NCBI GenBank assembly: GCA_023974075.1
Contig: CM043789.1
Span: 34,798,659 to 34,862,658, forward strand
DNA: 64,000 nucleotides
DNA from: Chaenocephalus aceratus
Lineage: Eukaryota; Chordata; Actinopteri; Perciformes; Channichthyidae
Direction of reading: 5' to 3'
Shown here: positions 1-19,943 of the stretch, one piece after another
Layout: each line of letters begins with the position of its first letter
Numbering within the stretch: the stretch's first letter is position 1
Notes under the pieces: generated by a model
What the model was told of the DNA's origin: nothing
Database searches by the model: none
What the model saw: only the letters and a program-made list of their open reading frames with translations
Made by a program: the position numbers and the translations under genes

Positions 1-6
1 CTTACA

Positions 7-8
<2 letters not shown>

Positions 9-72
<64 letters not shown>
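9..72. repeat. (TG)n microsatellite
   Basis: About 32 uninterrupted TG units near the left edge of the window. It lies about 180 bases before the tentative exon at 252-307 and may be intronic. Confidence 0.97.
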
Positions 73-73
<1 letters not shown>

Positions 74-251
74 TGGACCAGGGGAAGCCAGTGAGAAAGA
101 GAGAACCCTGTACAGTTCCATCATATAGCTTAACATTCAGAAGAGACGTCTTAATAATCTGAAGATAGCAGCACCTTCAATACTGATTCACTATTCACCT
201 GTTAGTCATCATTTTGACTCACCTGTTACTTCTCTGTTACTGTAATGGCAG

Positions 252-307
252 TTCCTGGCATTGTGGGATATGAAGTTATGGAGAGGAAACCAACAGCAAC
301 GAGAGGA
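252..307 (+). CDS. Tentative internal exon of an unidentified plus-strand gene
   Basis: A 56-base stretch is bounded by a CAG acceptor, preceded by a pyrimidine-rich run, and by a strong GTAAGT donor. In the frame that starts with two carried-over bases it reads PGIVGYEVMERKPTATRG and ends exactly on a codon boundary. That phase matches the tentative terminal exon at 3727-3774, so the two would join in frame. I do not recognise the product, and no domain can be named from 18 residues. Upstream exons would lie outside the window. The alternative is a chance open stretch with good splice signals; cross-species conservation would be needed to believe it. Confidence 0.33.
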
Positions 308-1947
308 GTAAGTATGAATGGAGGGACTGAACTCATGCAGATACCTCAACACAAATACACAGTTGTGTACAGTATGTAGAATTGTTTTAAATAATTCTGC
401 ACTCAAATGGACCTTTTTGGCTCTGGCTTAGTGGCAAAAACTATGTTTGTTTGGCATTAGCGAAGATAAATGAATGTGTAATGTCTATTTTATGGAGAAA
501 AACATAATTCTTATTCAAAAATGTGGTGTCGAATATAATCATACAGTGGACTGTCTTTTGTTTGTGACTTTTATTGTTAGATTGTTAGATGTATTATTAG
601 ATATTGTATGACACATTTGACAGTCGATCGTTTTAGGCATAAACTGATATATATTACACCATATTTTGTCATCAAGATTTCACCACAGATCCTCTCGGAG
701 ATGTCTTGCTATCTGTACAATTAGTCATGTTGCTTCATATTCATATATTTGAAACCAGATGTTTTTATCATTCATATTTGTTTCATTTGCTGGTGTGCAC
801 TCTTGTTTTGATGACATTTACATGTAATGGATTTAAATATATATTTTCTATCATGAAATGGGTGCAAACTATAAATCTCTTGCACATTTGTCGGAGGAAA
901 ACATGTTTAATGTCAAGTCCCATATATGTTAACCCTCTATCATTACATACGCCTCGATGGGAGTTTATCACGTGAAATGGTGTTTGGCGTCGTGGTTGAA
1001 TAATTCATAAGTGTATTTTGTAATACTGTATATAAAATGCATAAAAGTACAATTGTAGAAATGTTTTGATGAATATCTTGCCACACATTTTGCCCCTCTG
1101 TCTTTTATAATCCTGAAACCTTTATGCTTTTATGTCATTTATTAGTGTAGGGTGTATGTTTTATATTTTGTATCTTTAAGAGGAAAGTTAAGCCTTTACT
1201 GATCCCCAGAGTGGAAATGCAACACGGCTAACCTAGACAGAAATAAATACGGCTAAAAAGTAAAAGTAACAAATACATTGTTAGGGCTTTATGAACAAGA
1301 AGAAGTAAAAACCATAAACACAAAAATAAGCGTCATTGTCTAAAGCTTGAAAATGTAATTATAATATATATATATGACTATATGGACTGTAGGTGGAAAG
1401 AACATGAAATGACAGACGTAAGCGTGGGGTTTATAATTGTCACACACACGCAAACACACACACACACAGACACACTTTACTACATATATTCGGTTCAGTT
1501 TGTCTTCTCTTCATATGTTTTATCTCTACATATTGTGTTTCAAATATCCACGCTAATATTTGTCAGCAGAGAACAGCAGAAATAAATCCTCTGTATCAGA
1601 CGTACAAGTCTTAAGCTGCCGTGCAAAACTCATGTTTCCTGGAACTGATGAACATGACCTAGAAAAACTCTATGACGGTCATGAGGGTCAGTTTATAATG
1701 CTTTATTTTCCTCGTCCTTCTGGAGGCTCACTGTTATGCTACTGGTTAACTGTAATGCATTTTATGAAGTGTTTCAATACTTTGGAAAATTAAAGAAATG
1801 TATCTGGCAACTAAATGTTATATTGGTTTTTCTTTGTTTCGCGTGGTGGTACAACATGGGCGGTTCTAGAGGGGGGCCAACAAGGGCCAGTGCCCCTCTA
1901 ACAAGGAACTTGGATTACCTGTGGCCCCCTTCCAAAATAATTAATCT
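308..1947. other. Intron-like or intergenic stretch, no gene seen
   Basis: AT-rich sequence with short CA runs near 1440-1475 and a patch near 1180-1215 resembling the common fish repeat reading 'actgatccccagag'. The 77-codon open frame at 1560-1793 has no recognisable motif and no convincing splice context. If the flanking tentative exons are real, this is part of their intron. Confidence 0.5.
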
Positions 1948-1955
1948 ATGATAGT

Positions 1956-2980
1956 TAGGGGTGTAACGGTATCCGTATTTGTCCCGTACCGTCACGGTTC
2001 GGACGTCACGGTTCGGACGTCACGGTTCGGACGTCACGGTTCGGACGTCACGGTTCGGCACATGCAGTCACACGGCGAATACGCCTTTTTTTGGGAGTGG
2101 GAAAAAAGTCTGTCCTTCAGGGCAGCATCCACTACACTATTTATAATCCAGGGGGCGGTATTGCGCCTAAAAGCTGTTTGCCAGCCGCCCTTAAACAACA
2201 AATGAAGAACAAGAAGAAACAACAACAAAACGAACTAAATACAAGAAGAAGAAAAGTTAGTATGGCGATTTCAGATAAAACACAGGAGCTAGAACCCACC
2301 TGCTTCTTTTAAATCAGCTGTGTGGGAACATTTCGGGTTCCCTGTGGACTACAATAACGATGAAGTGTGCGAGTGGTGGATCCGACGAGGACGGTGTGTC
2401 GGCGTTGTTCTACAGCAGTGCGGTATGCTAATGGAACACACGCCAAACATGCTAAATCATATCAGAAGGGATCACCCAGATTTGCCAATTACCGGAGCCC
2501 GGAAAAAGACAACAGCAGTTCAACAGCTGATCCCCGCTGTTTTTAAGAAGCCAATAGACATGAAAGCCGTGAAACCAAAATAAATAACGGAAGCTTTTGG
2601 CATATGTTTTTCAACGACTTTGCGCTCTTGAAACACTTTCTTATTATTTATGATGTAAGACATTCTTTTTAGTTTTACAGCTTGATGAAACCTTTTTGTT
2701 TGACATCAGCCATTATAGATAATATGGCCATCTGAGTGTGTGTGGTGCTGTTTATGGTTTGTTTTTAACTGTTTAATACAGTTAATTATTCAAAATGTCA
2801 GAGTTCTTTATTTTGAGACTGAAACTTGCACTACTGTTCAAAAATAAATAACAACAAACCTGGAATTATGCATTTGGAACCTTTTTTTGCTTTTTCTTGT
2901 TGTACCGAACCGTACCGAACCGTGACCCCCAAACCGAGGTACGAACCGAACCGTGACTTCTGTGAACCGTTACACCCCTA
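1956..2980 (+). mobile_element. Non-autonomous hAT element with a BED-finger remnant
   Basis: The ends are perfect 15-base inverted repeats (TAGGGGTGTAACGGT at the left, its complement at the right). They are flanked by an exact 8-bp duplication, atgatagt, at 1948-1955 and 2981-2988. An 8-bp duplication is diagnostic of the hAT superfamily. At 1025 bp it is far too short for a full transposase. An open frame at 2320-2583 reads like a ZBED-type N-terminus (VWEHFGFPVDY, then QCGMLMEHTPNMLNHIRRDH), giving the C and H residues of a BED finger, though the first CxxC half looks damaged. The perfect duplication suggests a fairly recent insertion. Confidence 0.9.
1991..2058 (+). repeat. 14-bp tandem repeat inside the hAT element
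   Basis: About five near-perfect copies of the 14-base unit gtcacggttcggac stand next to the left terminus. Related 'accgaaccgtgac' motifs occur inverted near the right end (2905-2956). Subterminal repeats of this kind are typical transposase-binding sites in hAT elements; that role is inferred here. Confidence 0.9.
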
Positions 2981-2988
2981 ATGATAGT

Positions 2989-3726
2989 GCAATTCATGTA
3001 AAATACAAAGTTACTGTGCTATAACCTGGGCCAAAGTTAACAGGGTTTTTTTTTCAGTAATGTAATTTAAGGAGTAGAAACTAAGTTACTGAAACAAATG
3101 TTGAGACTAAAACAAATAAAATAAAACTATAGTTGGTTGCATAAATAATGTATTTATTACCACAAACTTATTTGTTATGTTCTTTATCTTGGGCCAAACA
3201 AATAATATAAAATCGTAACAAAGTAATTGACACAAACTCTGTCACTAAATCAACGATTATGGTATTTTATGTTTATTTTAAACTTTAAGCTATGACTTTA
3301 TACTAAACAAAAAATGTCCTTCTTCCTGCATTAAATTATTGGCCCCATCACGGCCCCCCATGTAAAATGTGTTTATACCACCACTGTTGAACAATACTAT
3401 ACATACATACATCTACTGTAGATACTGTTTAATGAAAAGAGAACATTAGTTGTTGAAGCAGCATTTGTTTGATTTAACTTACTTTACTTAAACAATCATC
3501 CAATTCCCTCCTGGTTTATAAACCATGTAACCTGTATTGGATTTGGTGATATAATTGTTTAATACTGTATCATATGTAATAAAGCAGACTGCAACAAGGA
3601 GTGTCTTTAAGTGTTTTTCTTACTGTACTCATTTCCAAACCGTAGCGCTCTTTCTCTGTCTTTCCCTGTGTCTCTGTCAGTGCTTGTGGTTGGGTCTGTG
3701 GTACTTTTGTGGTCTTTTTGTTTCAG
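2989..3726. other. AT-rich stretch, no gene seen
   Basis: No supported coding sequence. The patch 3340-3385 (ggcccc..., then ttataccaccact) mirrors loosely the patch 1848-1885 (gtggtggtacaa..., then ggggggcc) on the other side of the hAT insertion, so an older degraded element may have received it. No matching duplication was found. The last 80 bases are a strong pyrimidine tract leading into the acceptor at 3726. Confidence 0.45.
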
Positions 3727-3774
3727 AGACTACATGAAGAGCTCAAAGCTAAGCGAGGCGATAGCATCAAGTGA
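3727..3774 (+). CDS. Tentative terminal exon of an unidentified plus-strand gene
   Basis: A long CT-rich tract ends in TTTCAG at 3726 and is followed by an open frame reading RLHEELKAKRGDSIK and then TGA. The frame is the one predicted by the phase of the tentative exon at 252-307. Downstream are AATAAA signals at 3985 and 4029, consistent with a short 3' UTR ending near 4050. The charged sequence looks like a helical C-terminal tail, but I do not recognise the protein. An alternative frame from the same acceptor runs to 3832 and looks less natural. The gene would converge on cd8b. Confidence 0.38.
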   Translation, partial: RLHEELKAKRGDSIK

Positions 3775-3888
3775 ACACGGTTCAGCCTCTCCTCTCTCCT
3801 GCACACAGGAAAGGGTCGCGCACACTCACTGAGACCCGAACAACCACCAACTCAGTCTTTCTTCACACTCCTCAATGGCAGCACAGGT

Positions 3889-3930
3889 GTGCATGTGTGT
3901 GTGTGTGCATGTGTGTGTGTGTGTGTGTGT
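3889..3930. repeat. Interrupted (TG)n microsatellite
   Basis: TG units interrupted by GCATG, lying in the presumed 3' UTR of the tentative plus-strand gene. Confidence 0.9.
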
Positions 3931-4028
3931 CAGAGAGAGGACGCGACAGCAAGAGATACACACTTATAAAACAATATATAGAAAAATAAACATCTGCTTT
4001 AAATCAACTTTGTATTTAAGATGATCAC

Positions 4029-4034
4029 AATAAA
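4029..4034 (+). promoter_or_regulatory. Putative polyadenylation signal of the plus-strand gene
   Basis: AATAAA followed within 20-30 bases by a G/T-rich stretch (ttgttgctg, then ctggtgg), which is the usual layout of a cleavage site. It supports a transcript ending near 4050. A second AATAAA lies at 3985. Confidence 0.4.
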
Positions 4035-4539
4035 GCTTGTTGCTGCACACTGGTGGCAGTTCAACAGAAACTGAATGTGATGCAAGTTTACACATCAAAG
4101 GTACAAAAGAAACCAAACCCTATCACTCACCTACTCAACTTCCGCAAAACACGATATTGACGATGGATGTACATCACCCACTTCCAAACCTCTTTCTCTT
4201 CTTTTCCATACCTCGTTTACACATACGAGCATTTTGAAACAAAAGGCTTTTTAGTTATCTGCACACACGTCATCTGTCATTGGAGACACACACAGCGTTT
4301 GGCATCAAAGCTAAACCCAGCTCATTCCTGTTGTTGCAACAGTGCTCTGGAGCAATCATCAAAGTGTCAATATCCTTTGGATGAATTTGGCATTTAACTG
4401 TATATACACATTCTATCAAATGTATCATTTTATAGACAGTAGGCAATAAATAAAAAATGTATTCCCCGCTGTCTATGAAATGTTTTAATAGATGCCTTTA
4501 ATAACATACAACATGTATAAAAGAACAGTCACCACTGTA

Positions 4540-5282
4540 AATGATTGGAAATATAACATTTTATTGATTTAACATAAGCAACAATGCTGTTTTAAAACAA
4601 AAATGCAAAAAACACAAATAAATAGCAAAGACAGGAAAAAGCAAATGAGTAAATACTTGATTTTAAGCTGTTTAGTGATCAATGTTTTAATGTAAATAAA
4701 CGGATTAGGTTCGGGCTGTCAGGAAAAACTGCTCTGTTATGTACGCATTTCAAGACAAAAAAAAGCTTCAGATTGAAAAAGCACCTGGATAAATGATGAT
4801 GTCATCTGCATTATTGACGAACCAAAAACATATTATATATTAAAGTAACACAAACAGTTTAGAATGTAATGTGTTGCAGCTCTGGAGCTGTCTTGTAATA
4901 TATGTACAACACAAAATCAATATATTACAATACGTTACATGGTTGCTGCCCTTGGACACATCAACCTCTTCTCTAACCGGCGCACATTTCGCTGTTAATG
5001 AAGACGGCATGTTGTTAGCGGAGGTGATTTTCATGTCCTTCGTGCTCCACTGGACGTCAGAGCAAGTCACTGAAATCAAAAAGGCAAGTGTGAGTGTGTT
5101 GGAAGTATGAATGCTGCATAAGTAACCTGGGATTTTGGCAAAAACATTTAGCACTTTTACTAAGGCCTAAACATGTCTGGAGATCCAAATAAATGTTGTT
5201 ATAACTATGAATACATGTATTAACACAAATGAGGTACATACCTTGAGTAGGTATCAGATGTAGATGCAGTAGTTTAGGTCAT
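4540..5282 (-). other. cd8b: Inferred 3' UTR of cd8b
   Basis: After the stop at 5283 the last coding exon seems to continue to a donor at 5242 (AAG|GTATGT). An acceptor (TTTCAG at about 5070-5075) would start a final noncoding exon. AATAAA on the minus strand at 4560-4565 gives a natural end. The stop would lie about 40 bases before that junction, too close to trigger decay. This is inferred from signals only. Confidence 0.5.
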
Positions 5283-8200
5283 CTACCGCTTCCTTAATAA
5301 TTAAAGATAAAAGAAGGGTTAGGGTTATCTTATTTTTAACAAAAAGGAAAAATAAAGGATATTTCCTCCATTTGTAGAAATGTACTTACTTCACAGAGTG
5401 GTGCCGACACTTTTTAGGTAGCCCTATGAGCAAGAAAAATAACACTTAAGTGATACATCAAAACCTAATCAAACTAAGTGCAGGAAATCTGGATGAATAC
5501 TCACGGCTAAAATAGTACAGCGTGCCAACGAGAGTTAGAACCAGGGCTGTGATAAATCCAACCAACGGCCAGAAAACCAGGGAGCCACAGCCATCTACAG
5601 CAAACACACAGTACATGTTTAAAATAAATGTATCATTGCTTATTTCTTGTAGCCACACATTGAGATCTATTATTTAATGTTTACTTTTTTCAGTTTAACA
5701 TTTTCAAATGACCTCTTCTATTGTATTTACATCATCGAAATCTGACAGGGAACAAGATGCATCCAATCCCTATTCATAGAAGAAAGTGCTTTTACATGAA
5801 AAGATCACAGTTTTAAAATACAGAGCATCATATCAATTACGCAAACTTAATTTCCCTTTAACCCTTGTGTTGTGTTCAAAAGCTGTTACCGTCCATGGTG
5901 TTCACGGGTCAATTTTGACCCATGATTTATCTCAGTCCAAAACACTCCAAAATAATGACTATCATCCAATATGGTTTTAACTACATCATAACTAACTTAT
6001 AATGCATTCATAACCGTACAATCCTGTTGTAATTTTTTAACATATTTGAGTAAAACATGTGATTAAATTCACTCACTATATTTCCTATTGTGAAGACAGT
6101 GGAACATTACGTTATCTGACTATATTAGACTAATATTAGAATACAATCTCCCCAAAAAAAGTTTTAAAGTATTGTTACAGTGTATGAAGGGGGTGGGGTG
6201 TCTAAAGTCAAAGATGAATCTTGATTGGGCCCAAAACCATTCTGCTGGGTCTCCCCAGACCCGAACACCAAATTATACACTTTTGTTTTTAGAGACCTTC
6301 AGACTTGGCTAAAATTGTCAAAATCGGTTTTGTAGTGTTTATATAGCTGTTGTGGAGGATACCATGAAACCTTGTTCCGTTAAAAAAAACTAGAGCGTAG
6401 TTATTATATCATTTTAACTTGAAACGGGTCACGGGAGACCCGAACACAACATAAGGGTTAATAAAATAGATAATAACTTACCCTGTGGAGACTTGTTGCA
6501 GCGACAGACTGACTTGACGGTCGGTTTTGTTGGGTCAGTTTTTATTATTTGAGGGGTCACTGTCAGATAAAGAGCAAACAGGAAAAGCAGTTAGAGCTTC
6601 AAAGCAGTGCAACGAGTTTAAAGAAACTTTTATGGTGCAGAGAGGGAATAAAGGAGAACCCAGTAATATCTAACCTCTCCCAATTGTCTCATCAGAAAAT
6701 AATCTACAGCAAACTCTCTGTACAGTACTTCATGTTTGTTGTATGACTGTGCGTGACTCTCTAGTACAGTCGGCTAGTGGACAGCTATTCTTCAGATTTT
6801 TCTTTCATAATGATAAACAAACTCAAAGCACACATCTAAATACATTCCATTAATCTATTGACACTATGTATACTTGATATGTGATCTCAATTGCATTGAC
6901 CATCAATACATCTGGTTCATGTTGACAGGCGGCACCAGTCAGTCAAAAAGAAGTACCAATCCCAAAGGGAAAACTATATTGCACTAATGTTTCTCGTGCA
7001 AGCCTGTTACATGTAGACGTCTCTCAACAAAAGTAAAAACAGCCGTCACTGAGGTTTCTGTTTTTAGCGTCCACTTAGTCTACGTGGTTGTGTTGGACCG
7101 CCACAGCCAGGGGGAACAAGACAACCTTTAAGAAGCTCCAGGATTTTGGTCAGAACTGACTCTTGATAAAACATCACTTTTTTTTTTTTGAAAGAAAGAT
7201 AGGCTAGTGGAATGTGGAGTTTGAATGAGTTGATATAAAACGACAGGAGGATGTGAGACCGTCTCCCCTGGATGAAGTCAACATTGCTTGTAGCGGCATA
7301 CGATTACTTTTGAAGTCACATCTTCATTGTACAATACATTTTAATGTAATTAGTTGTCATAATGCAGCAGATTTAAATGTAGATATGTGGTACTGATCTG
7401 CATTTCGTCCTTTACATATTTCTTCCTCCACTTGAATTTGGACACTGAAACCCTCAGGGCAGCCTGATATTTCATTTGATTTCAGCACTGTGAATGAAGC
7501 GCTTGAGATTTTAGCCAACAAACCTCCCGGCAGGAGAAGAATCCCAGGCTTCCAGGTTTCACTGTTTCTCTTCTTCAGGACACAAGAATAAGTTCCTGTG
7601 TCCTCTTTTGTCAAGTTGATGATCTGTAGCACAAAGAGAATCTTGCTCTTGTTGATTAATTTGAACCGTCTCTTGTCCACTCCATTCCCGAGTATGATCC
7701 GGTCAGCATGGTTGCCCTGGCCGATGAACTCCATTTTGCTGTTGTTGGAAATGCTTCGGAACCAGTAGACGGAGTCACAGGCGACGTCAGCGCAGTCACA
7801 GTCAATAGACGGGGAACTGAGGATCTTGGGATAACGAACATTGAGAGGTTCCTGCAGCAGGGTCTGGCTCAAACCTAGGAGTGGAAATAGAGATATGATT
7901 GAGATTTCAAAAGCCACATTGAACAACCGCTAAAGTCCAGTATGGGAGTTCAGCCTCAACAGTAACAGTCAGGGCTCTAAAACACTTCAACGAAGTCAAG
8001 GCCGAACACCTAAACTCCTTAGAGTTGTATGTTATCCTGACAGGGTAACTTTCAAGATGTCTCAAAGCAAGTTTTCGATCACTTGCTGTGTACATTTTTA
8101 AGTCACAGCGAAAGGCACTCTTTCTGCCGAACACAATAAGGCTAATTGTGAAAAATGTAAAAGCTCGGACAAGTATTCATTCTTCGAGCTAGGCAGAGGG

Positions 8201-9176
8201 TACATTATAAAATGTTGTAGAAACACAACAACAATCACCAAAAGTGTTGCAAGAATGGAATTTAAGTTGAACTATGAAGACATTTGTTGTACGTATTTCA
8301 AACTGTGACATTTTGAAAAGAATGCGTATATATGTGGAGATTGCGTTGCCATTTATGTTTAAGGGATTTCATTTTAGAATCAGTTCCAATGCCTGTTTTG
8401 TGTGTTTCAAGTCAGAAATGTAGGCATATATACCTGTTGCAATCACTAGTCTTATGAAGTATGTAAAGATAAGTGGAAGTTCAAAGGCTCCCAATGTACG
8501 AAAGGTTAACTCAAGTCGTATAGAGACTGATTTGTTTAAATGCACACATTACGTAACGTTTAGGATTGCACCAAATTGTTTTAATCTTAAATCCAACACA
8601 GTAGAAATACCTATATATCAATGCCTTAATAGAGCTATTATATATATTGTTAATAAATGAATTCTAAGGAAATATACAATCGATACCGACCTACTGAAAA
8701 ACACAAACAGGTAGAGTATTATCCTCATCATTTATAACCACCGTACCTTCAATCCATATTTGAACACATTGATGTTAATTCATACAAAATATCAATAACT
8801 TATACCAGTGTATTTTGTACTCTTATGAGATATGAAACAAATGTAACATCCGTAGCCATTTAGCTATAGATTTTACAAAGGCACCAAAGGCATAAACTTA
8901 TTGAAACCTTGCCGTCTTTTTGACTATTAAAAAATAACCTCAAATGTCAGCACAAACTTTGGTTAGGGCAGTATTTGATAAATGTAGACATAATTTAAGA
9001 TAAATCACTGGAGCTTAAGTTTGAGTAGTCAACAACACATCCCTCGCTACAGGCCCTAACTGAGTTATGATGAGAATAACGCCTGAGGCTTAATAAAGAA
9101 CTGAGGAACTGAGAGTCTTACCCAACGACCACAGAGAAACCGTCCACAGTGTCCATGCCAGCGGCAGCAGGGTCAT
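5283..9176 (-). CDS. cd8b: T-cell surface glycoprotein CD8 beta chain
   Basis: Co-receptor chain that helps cytotoxic T cells bind MHC class I. Coding exons, in transcription order: 9176-9122 (leader MTLLPLAWTLWTVSLWSLG), 7874-7524 (V-type Ig domain), 6559-6482 (hinge), 5594-5505 (transmembrane), 5423-5390 and 5292-5283 (tail). Phases agree throughout, giving about 205 aa, the usual teleost length. The Ig domain shows the B-strand cysteine (IDCDC), VYWFR and the F-strand DTGTYSC, with several N-glycosylation sequons, and ends WKPGILLLPG as CD8 beta does. The Thr/Lys/Pro-rich hinge carries CRC. The membrane span is VFWPLVGFITALVLTLVGTL. The tail has KKCRHH, the CxH form that teleost CD8 uses in place of the mammalian CxCP Lck site. 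The end depends on splicing: unspliced exon 5 stops at 5386 (SVK), spliced it stops at 5283 (SVKKR). No cd8a is seen nearby. Confidence 0.92.
5862..6457. mobile_element. TTAA-flanked MITE, piggyBac-like
   Basis: Inverted termini CCCTTGTGTTGTGTTC and GAACACAACATAAGGG match at all but one position. They are bordered on both sides by TTAA (5858-5861 and 6458-6461), the duplication made by piggyBac-type transposases. The 596-bp body has no significant open frame but carries subterminal palindromic 'gggtca...tgaccc' motifs. It sits in cd8b intron 3, its right end only 20 bases from the exon 3 donor. Confidence 0.88.
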
Positions 9177-9356
9177 TTTGTCCAGTCTCCAGTACGTGTG
9201 TTCGTACGCGTCAGTAGCTGTGTAGCAGAGGGACGCTTTCTTTTCCTGCTGTCTGTCTGTCACATATGATGGGAGGAACTGAGCTGAAAGGGCCCTGAGT
9301 CGTCAAGGTAACACCCAAGTGTGACACACACAGGGCCTATCAGAGTGGGCCGTACA
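9177..9356 (-). promoter_or_regulatory. cd8b: Proximal upstream region of cd8b
   Basis: About 180 bases separate the cd8b start codon from a large tandem repeat, and must hold the 5' UTR and core promoter unless another exon exists. No clear TATA box is visible. The stretch contains 'gtacgcgtcagtagc', and CT-rich or TG-rich patches. The assignment rests on position only. Confidence 0.35.
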
Positions 9357-12600
<3,244 letters not shown>

Positions 12601-12920
12601 ACATATCGATGTGTTGAGAGGTGAAGAGAACTTCCTGATCATTTAAAATTAAGGCAAAAAAAAAAAAAAAAAATAGATCACCAGTAAATAAAGATTTGGA
12701 AATGAACTAAATCAACAATATAATTTAGTGTCATAGAGAAAAATAAAGTATTATAACTGTAAGAATTTTCTTCAAACAATAACAGAAACAGAAATGAGCT
12801 AAACATGGCTAGCCAGCTAGCACACCTATGGAGAACAACACTGTCGGAGTAGAAAGTAAACACTGCTTTGTAAACTGCTAATATTTATAATTTCTATGTT
12901 TGGCTTAAAATGTCAGCAGC

Positions 12921-18368
<5,448 letters not shown>

Positions 18369-18399
18369 GTTTTGGCTAAGCTGCTAGGTGCGGGCGCAG

Positions 18400-18407
18400 T
18401 GACGTCA
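18400..18407. promoter_or_regulatory. zmat1: Perfect cAMP response element at the zmat1 start
   Basis: The palindrome TGACGTCA lies 32 bases upstream of the zmat1 start codon, in a GC-rich patch (gtgcgggcgcag). CREs of this form bind CREB/ATF proteins and are frequent close to start sites of TATA-less genes. With the ATG so near, the transcription start is probably within tens of bases. Function is inferred from the motif. Confidence 0.6.
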
Positions 18408-18419
18408 GAGTATTATGGA

Positions 18420-19200
18420 GCCCATCCCGTGTTTACAGAAATTCACTTTACAATATCTGTATGTTTATAACAAGACTGTACATTCTATATACATTATACT
18501 TTAACACATTACCACTGAATTAAAATACAATAATATGCAAAAAATAATATGTAAATCTTATACTTGCAGTTAACACATTTCCTACACATCAGGGAACGAT
18601 TCCCAAGCACCGATTTACGTATGTTTTCTATTAGATTAAACTCGTAGGCCAATTATCGGTAGATACATTATGATGAGACAAAAAAAGCGATTTAATATTT
18701 GAAATAGTTTATTTTCAGCCCCTGATTTTTTTCTTTCTATTTTTTTAATGGTATTGGTGTTGGTTACTTCCCTTATTTATACAGAATTTACATTGACTGA
18801 TGATGATTGAACGGACAATTCTCAGAAAAAGGTCCATTTTAAATGTATTTATTAATAAGAAATACAAATTAACCACACTTGATTTAATGTATCGGATACA
18901 CATGACTGAGATAAAACATGAACAATTGTCAAAATATATTTGATAAATGAGAAAAATAAATACATTATTTAAAAAATAAATCTACAGTAAAAATGTAAAT
19001 AAAACAACTAATATCCTTGGATTGCGGTCAATATGCCTTCTGTGCATTCTTGCTCAGTGTACCAGCAAACCAAGACACTGAGCCAGCATGCAATAGAACC
19101 TTAAACCAAAAAATCAAAATTGAACGCACTCATCATGGATTTTAATATTGTTTTTCTACTTCTTCACCAACCTAACTTCCATTTACTATTGACAAAAAAA
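18420..19200. other. Short intergenic spacer between gnrh2 and zmat1
   Basis: AT-rich, no gene seen. It should contain distal zmat1 promoter sequence and the 3' flank of gnrh2. Confidence 0.6.
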
Positions 19201-19220
19201 GGTCATATCAAAATAAATAC

Positions 19221-19226
19221 TTTATT
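19221..19226 (-). promoter_or_regulatory. gnrh2: Putative gnrh2 polyadenylation signal
   Basis: AATAAA on the minus strand about 165 bases after the stop codon, fitting the short 3' UTR normal for gnrh2. Confidence 0.55.
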
Positions 19227-19388
19227 TTAGGACATTACAATTTCAACGTTCGTCACAGGTGATATCCATCTAATGTTGGAAAATAACTTAAATACGAGAT
19301 CAGAGGATCCACATAAAACATCAAGACAAAGACGGCGAAGAAGGATAAGGTCATTACAGGTAGAAAAGCAGTGTAGAGTGGAAGTCTG

Positions 19389-19943
19389 TCACTTTCTCTT
19401 CTGGAGCTCTCTTGCTAAGGCATCCAACTGTGGAGAAATACATCATGACATGAGAGTCAGACACACTTAATGATATAGCCATAGCATACTCTTTGTTGTT
19501 ATATATACAGTGTGTATCTATGTATACATTATTGTAACAGGGGTGGAATCTGTGTATATGTGAAGACCCATTCTTACAAGATGAATTAATCCAAATAAAA
19601 GTATGTTTTATACAACCTGAATAAGGAACTGTTTACTTACAATAATGTTTCTCAGTATGCTTCTCCTCTGGGGTCTCAAGTAGCTGCATTCTCCGGCCTC
19701 ACACAGCTTAATCTCCTCTGAAATCTGCACATGAAAGAAGAGTAAAGAGGTAAAGGTTATTTTTATTCTCAACAGGAAATGCTGGGTGAATGATAAAACT
19801 ATCCTGACCTCTGACGTGCTGAAGGAGTCCAGCTCCCTCTTGCCTCCAGGGTACCAGCCATGAGACCAGTGCTGGGCGCTGGACAGCTGAGCCCCGACGC
19901 AGAGAAGCACCCCGAGCAGCAACACCAGCCGAGACACACTCAT
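19389..19943 (-). CDS. gnrh2: Preprogonadoliberin-2 (GnRH2) precursor
   Basis: Three coding exons: 19943-19809, 19724-19641 and 19427-19389, together 85 aa plus stop, exactly the usual fish precursor length. Residues 1-23 form a hydrophobic signal peptide ([15 protein letters not shown]...). Residues 24-33 are the invariant decapeptide [10 protein letters not shown], followed by the GKR amidation and cleavage site. The rest is the GnRH-associated peptide, ending [12 protein letters not shown]. The glutamine would cyclise and the glycine give the C-terminal amide. GnRH2 is a midbrain neuropeptide acting on GnRH receptors. All introns are in phase 0 with GT-AG borders. A noncoding first exon is inferred at 20678-20800. 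Position downstream of ptpra on the same strand matches vertebrate synteny. Confidence 0.98.

Noticed and set aside
1848..3390. Possible outer transposon with ends gtggtggta/taccaccac around the hAT copy
   Set aside because: Only about nine terminal bases match and the flanking eight bases differ, so the ends may be chance.
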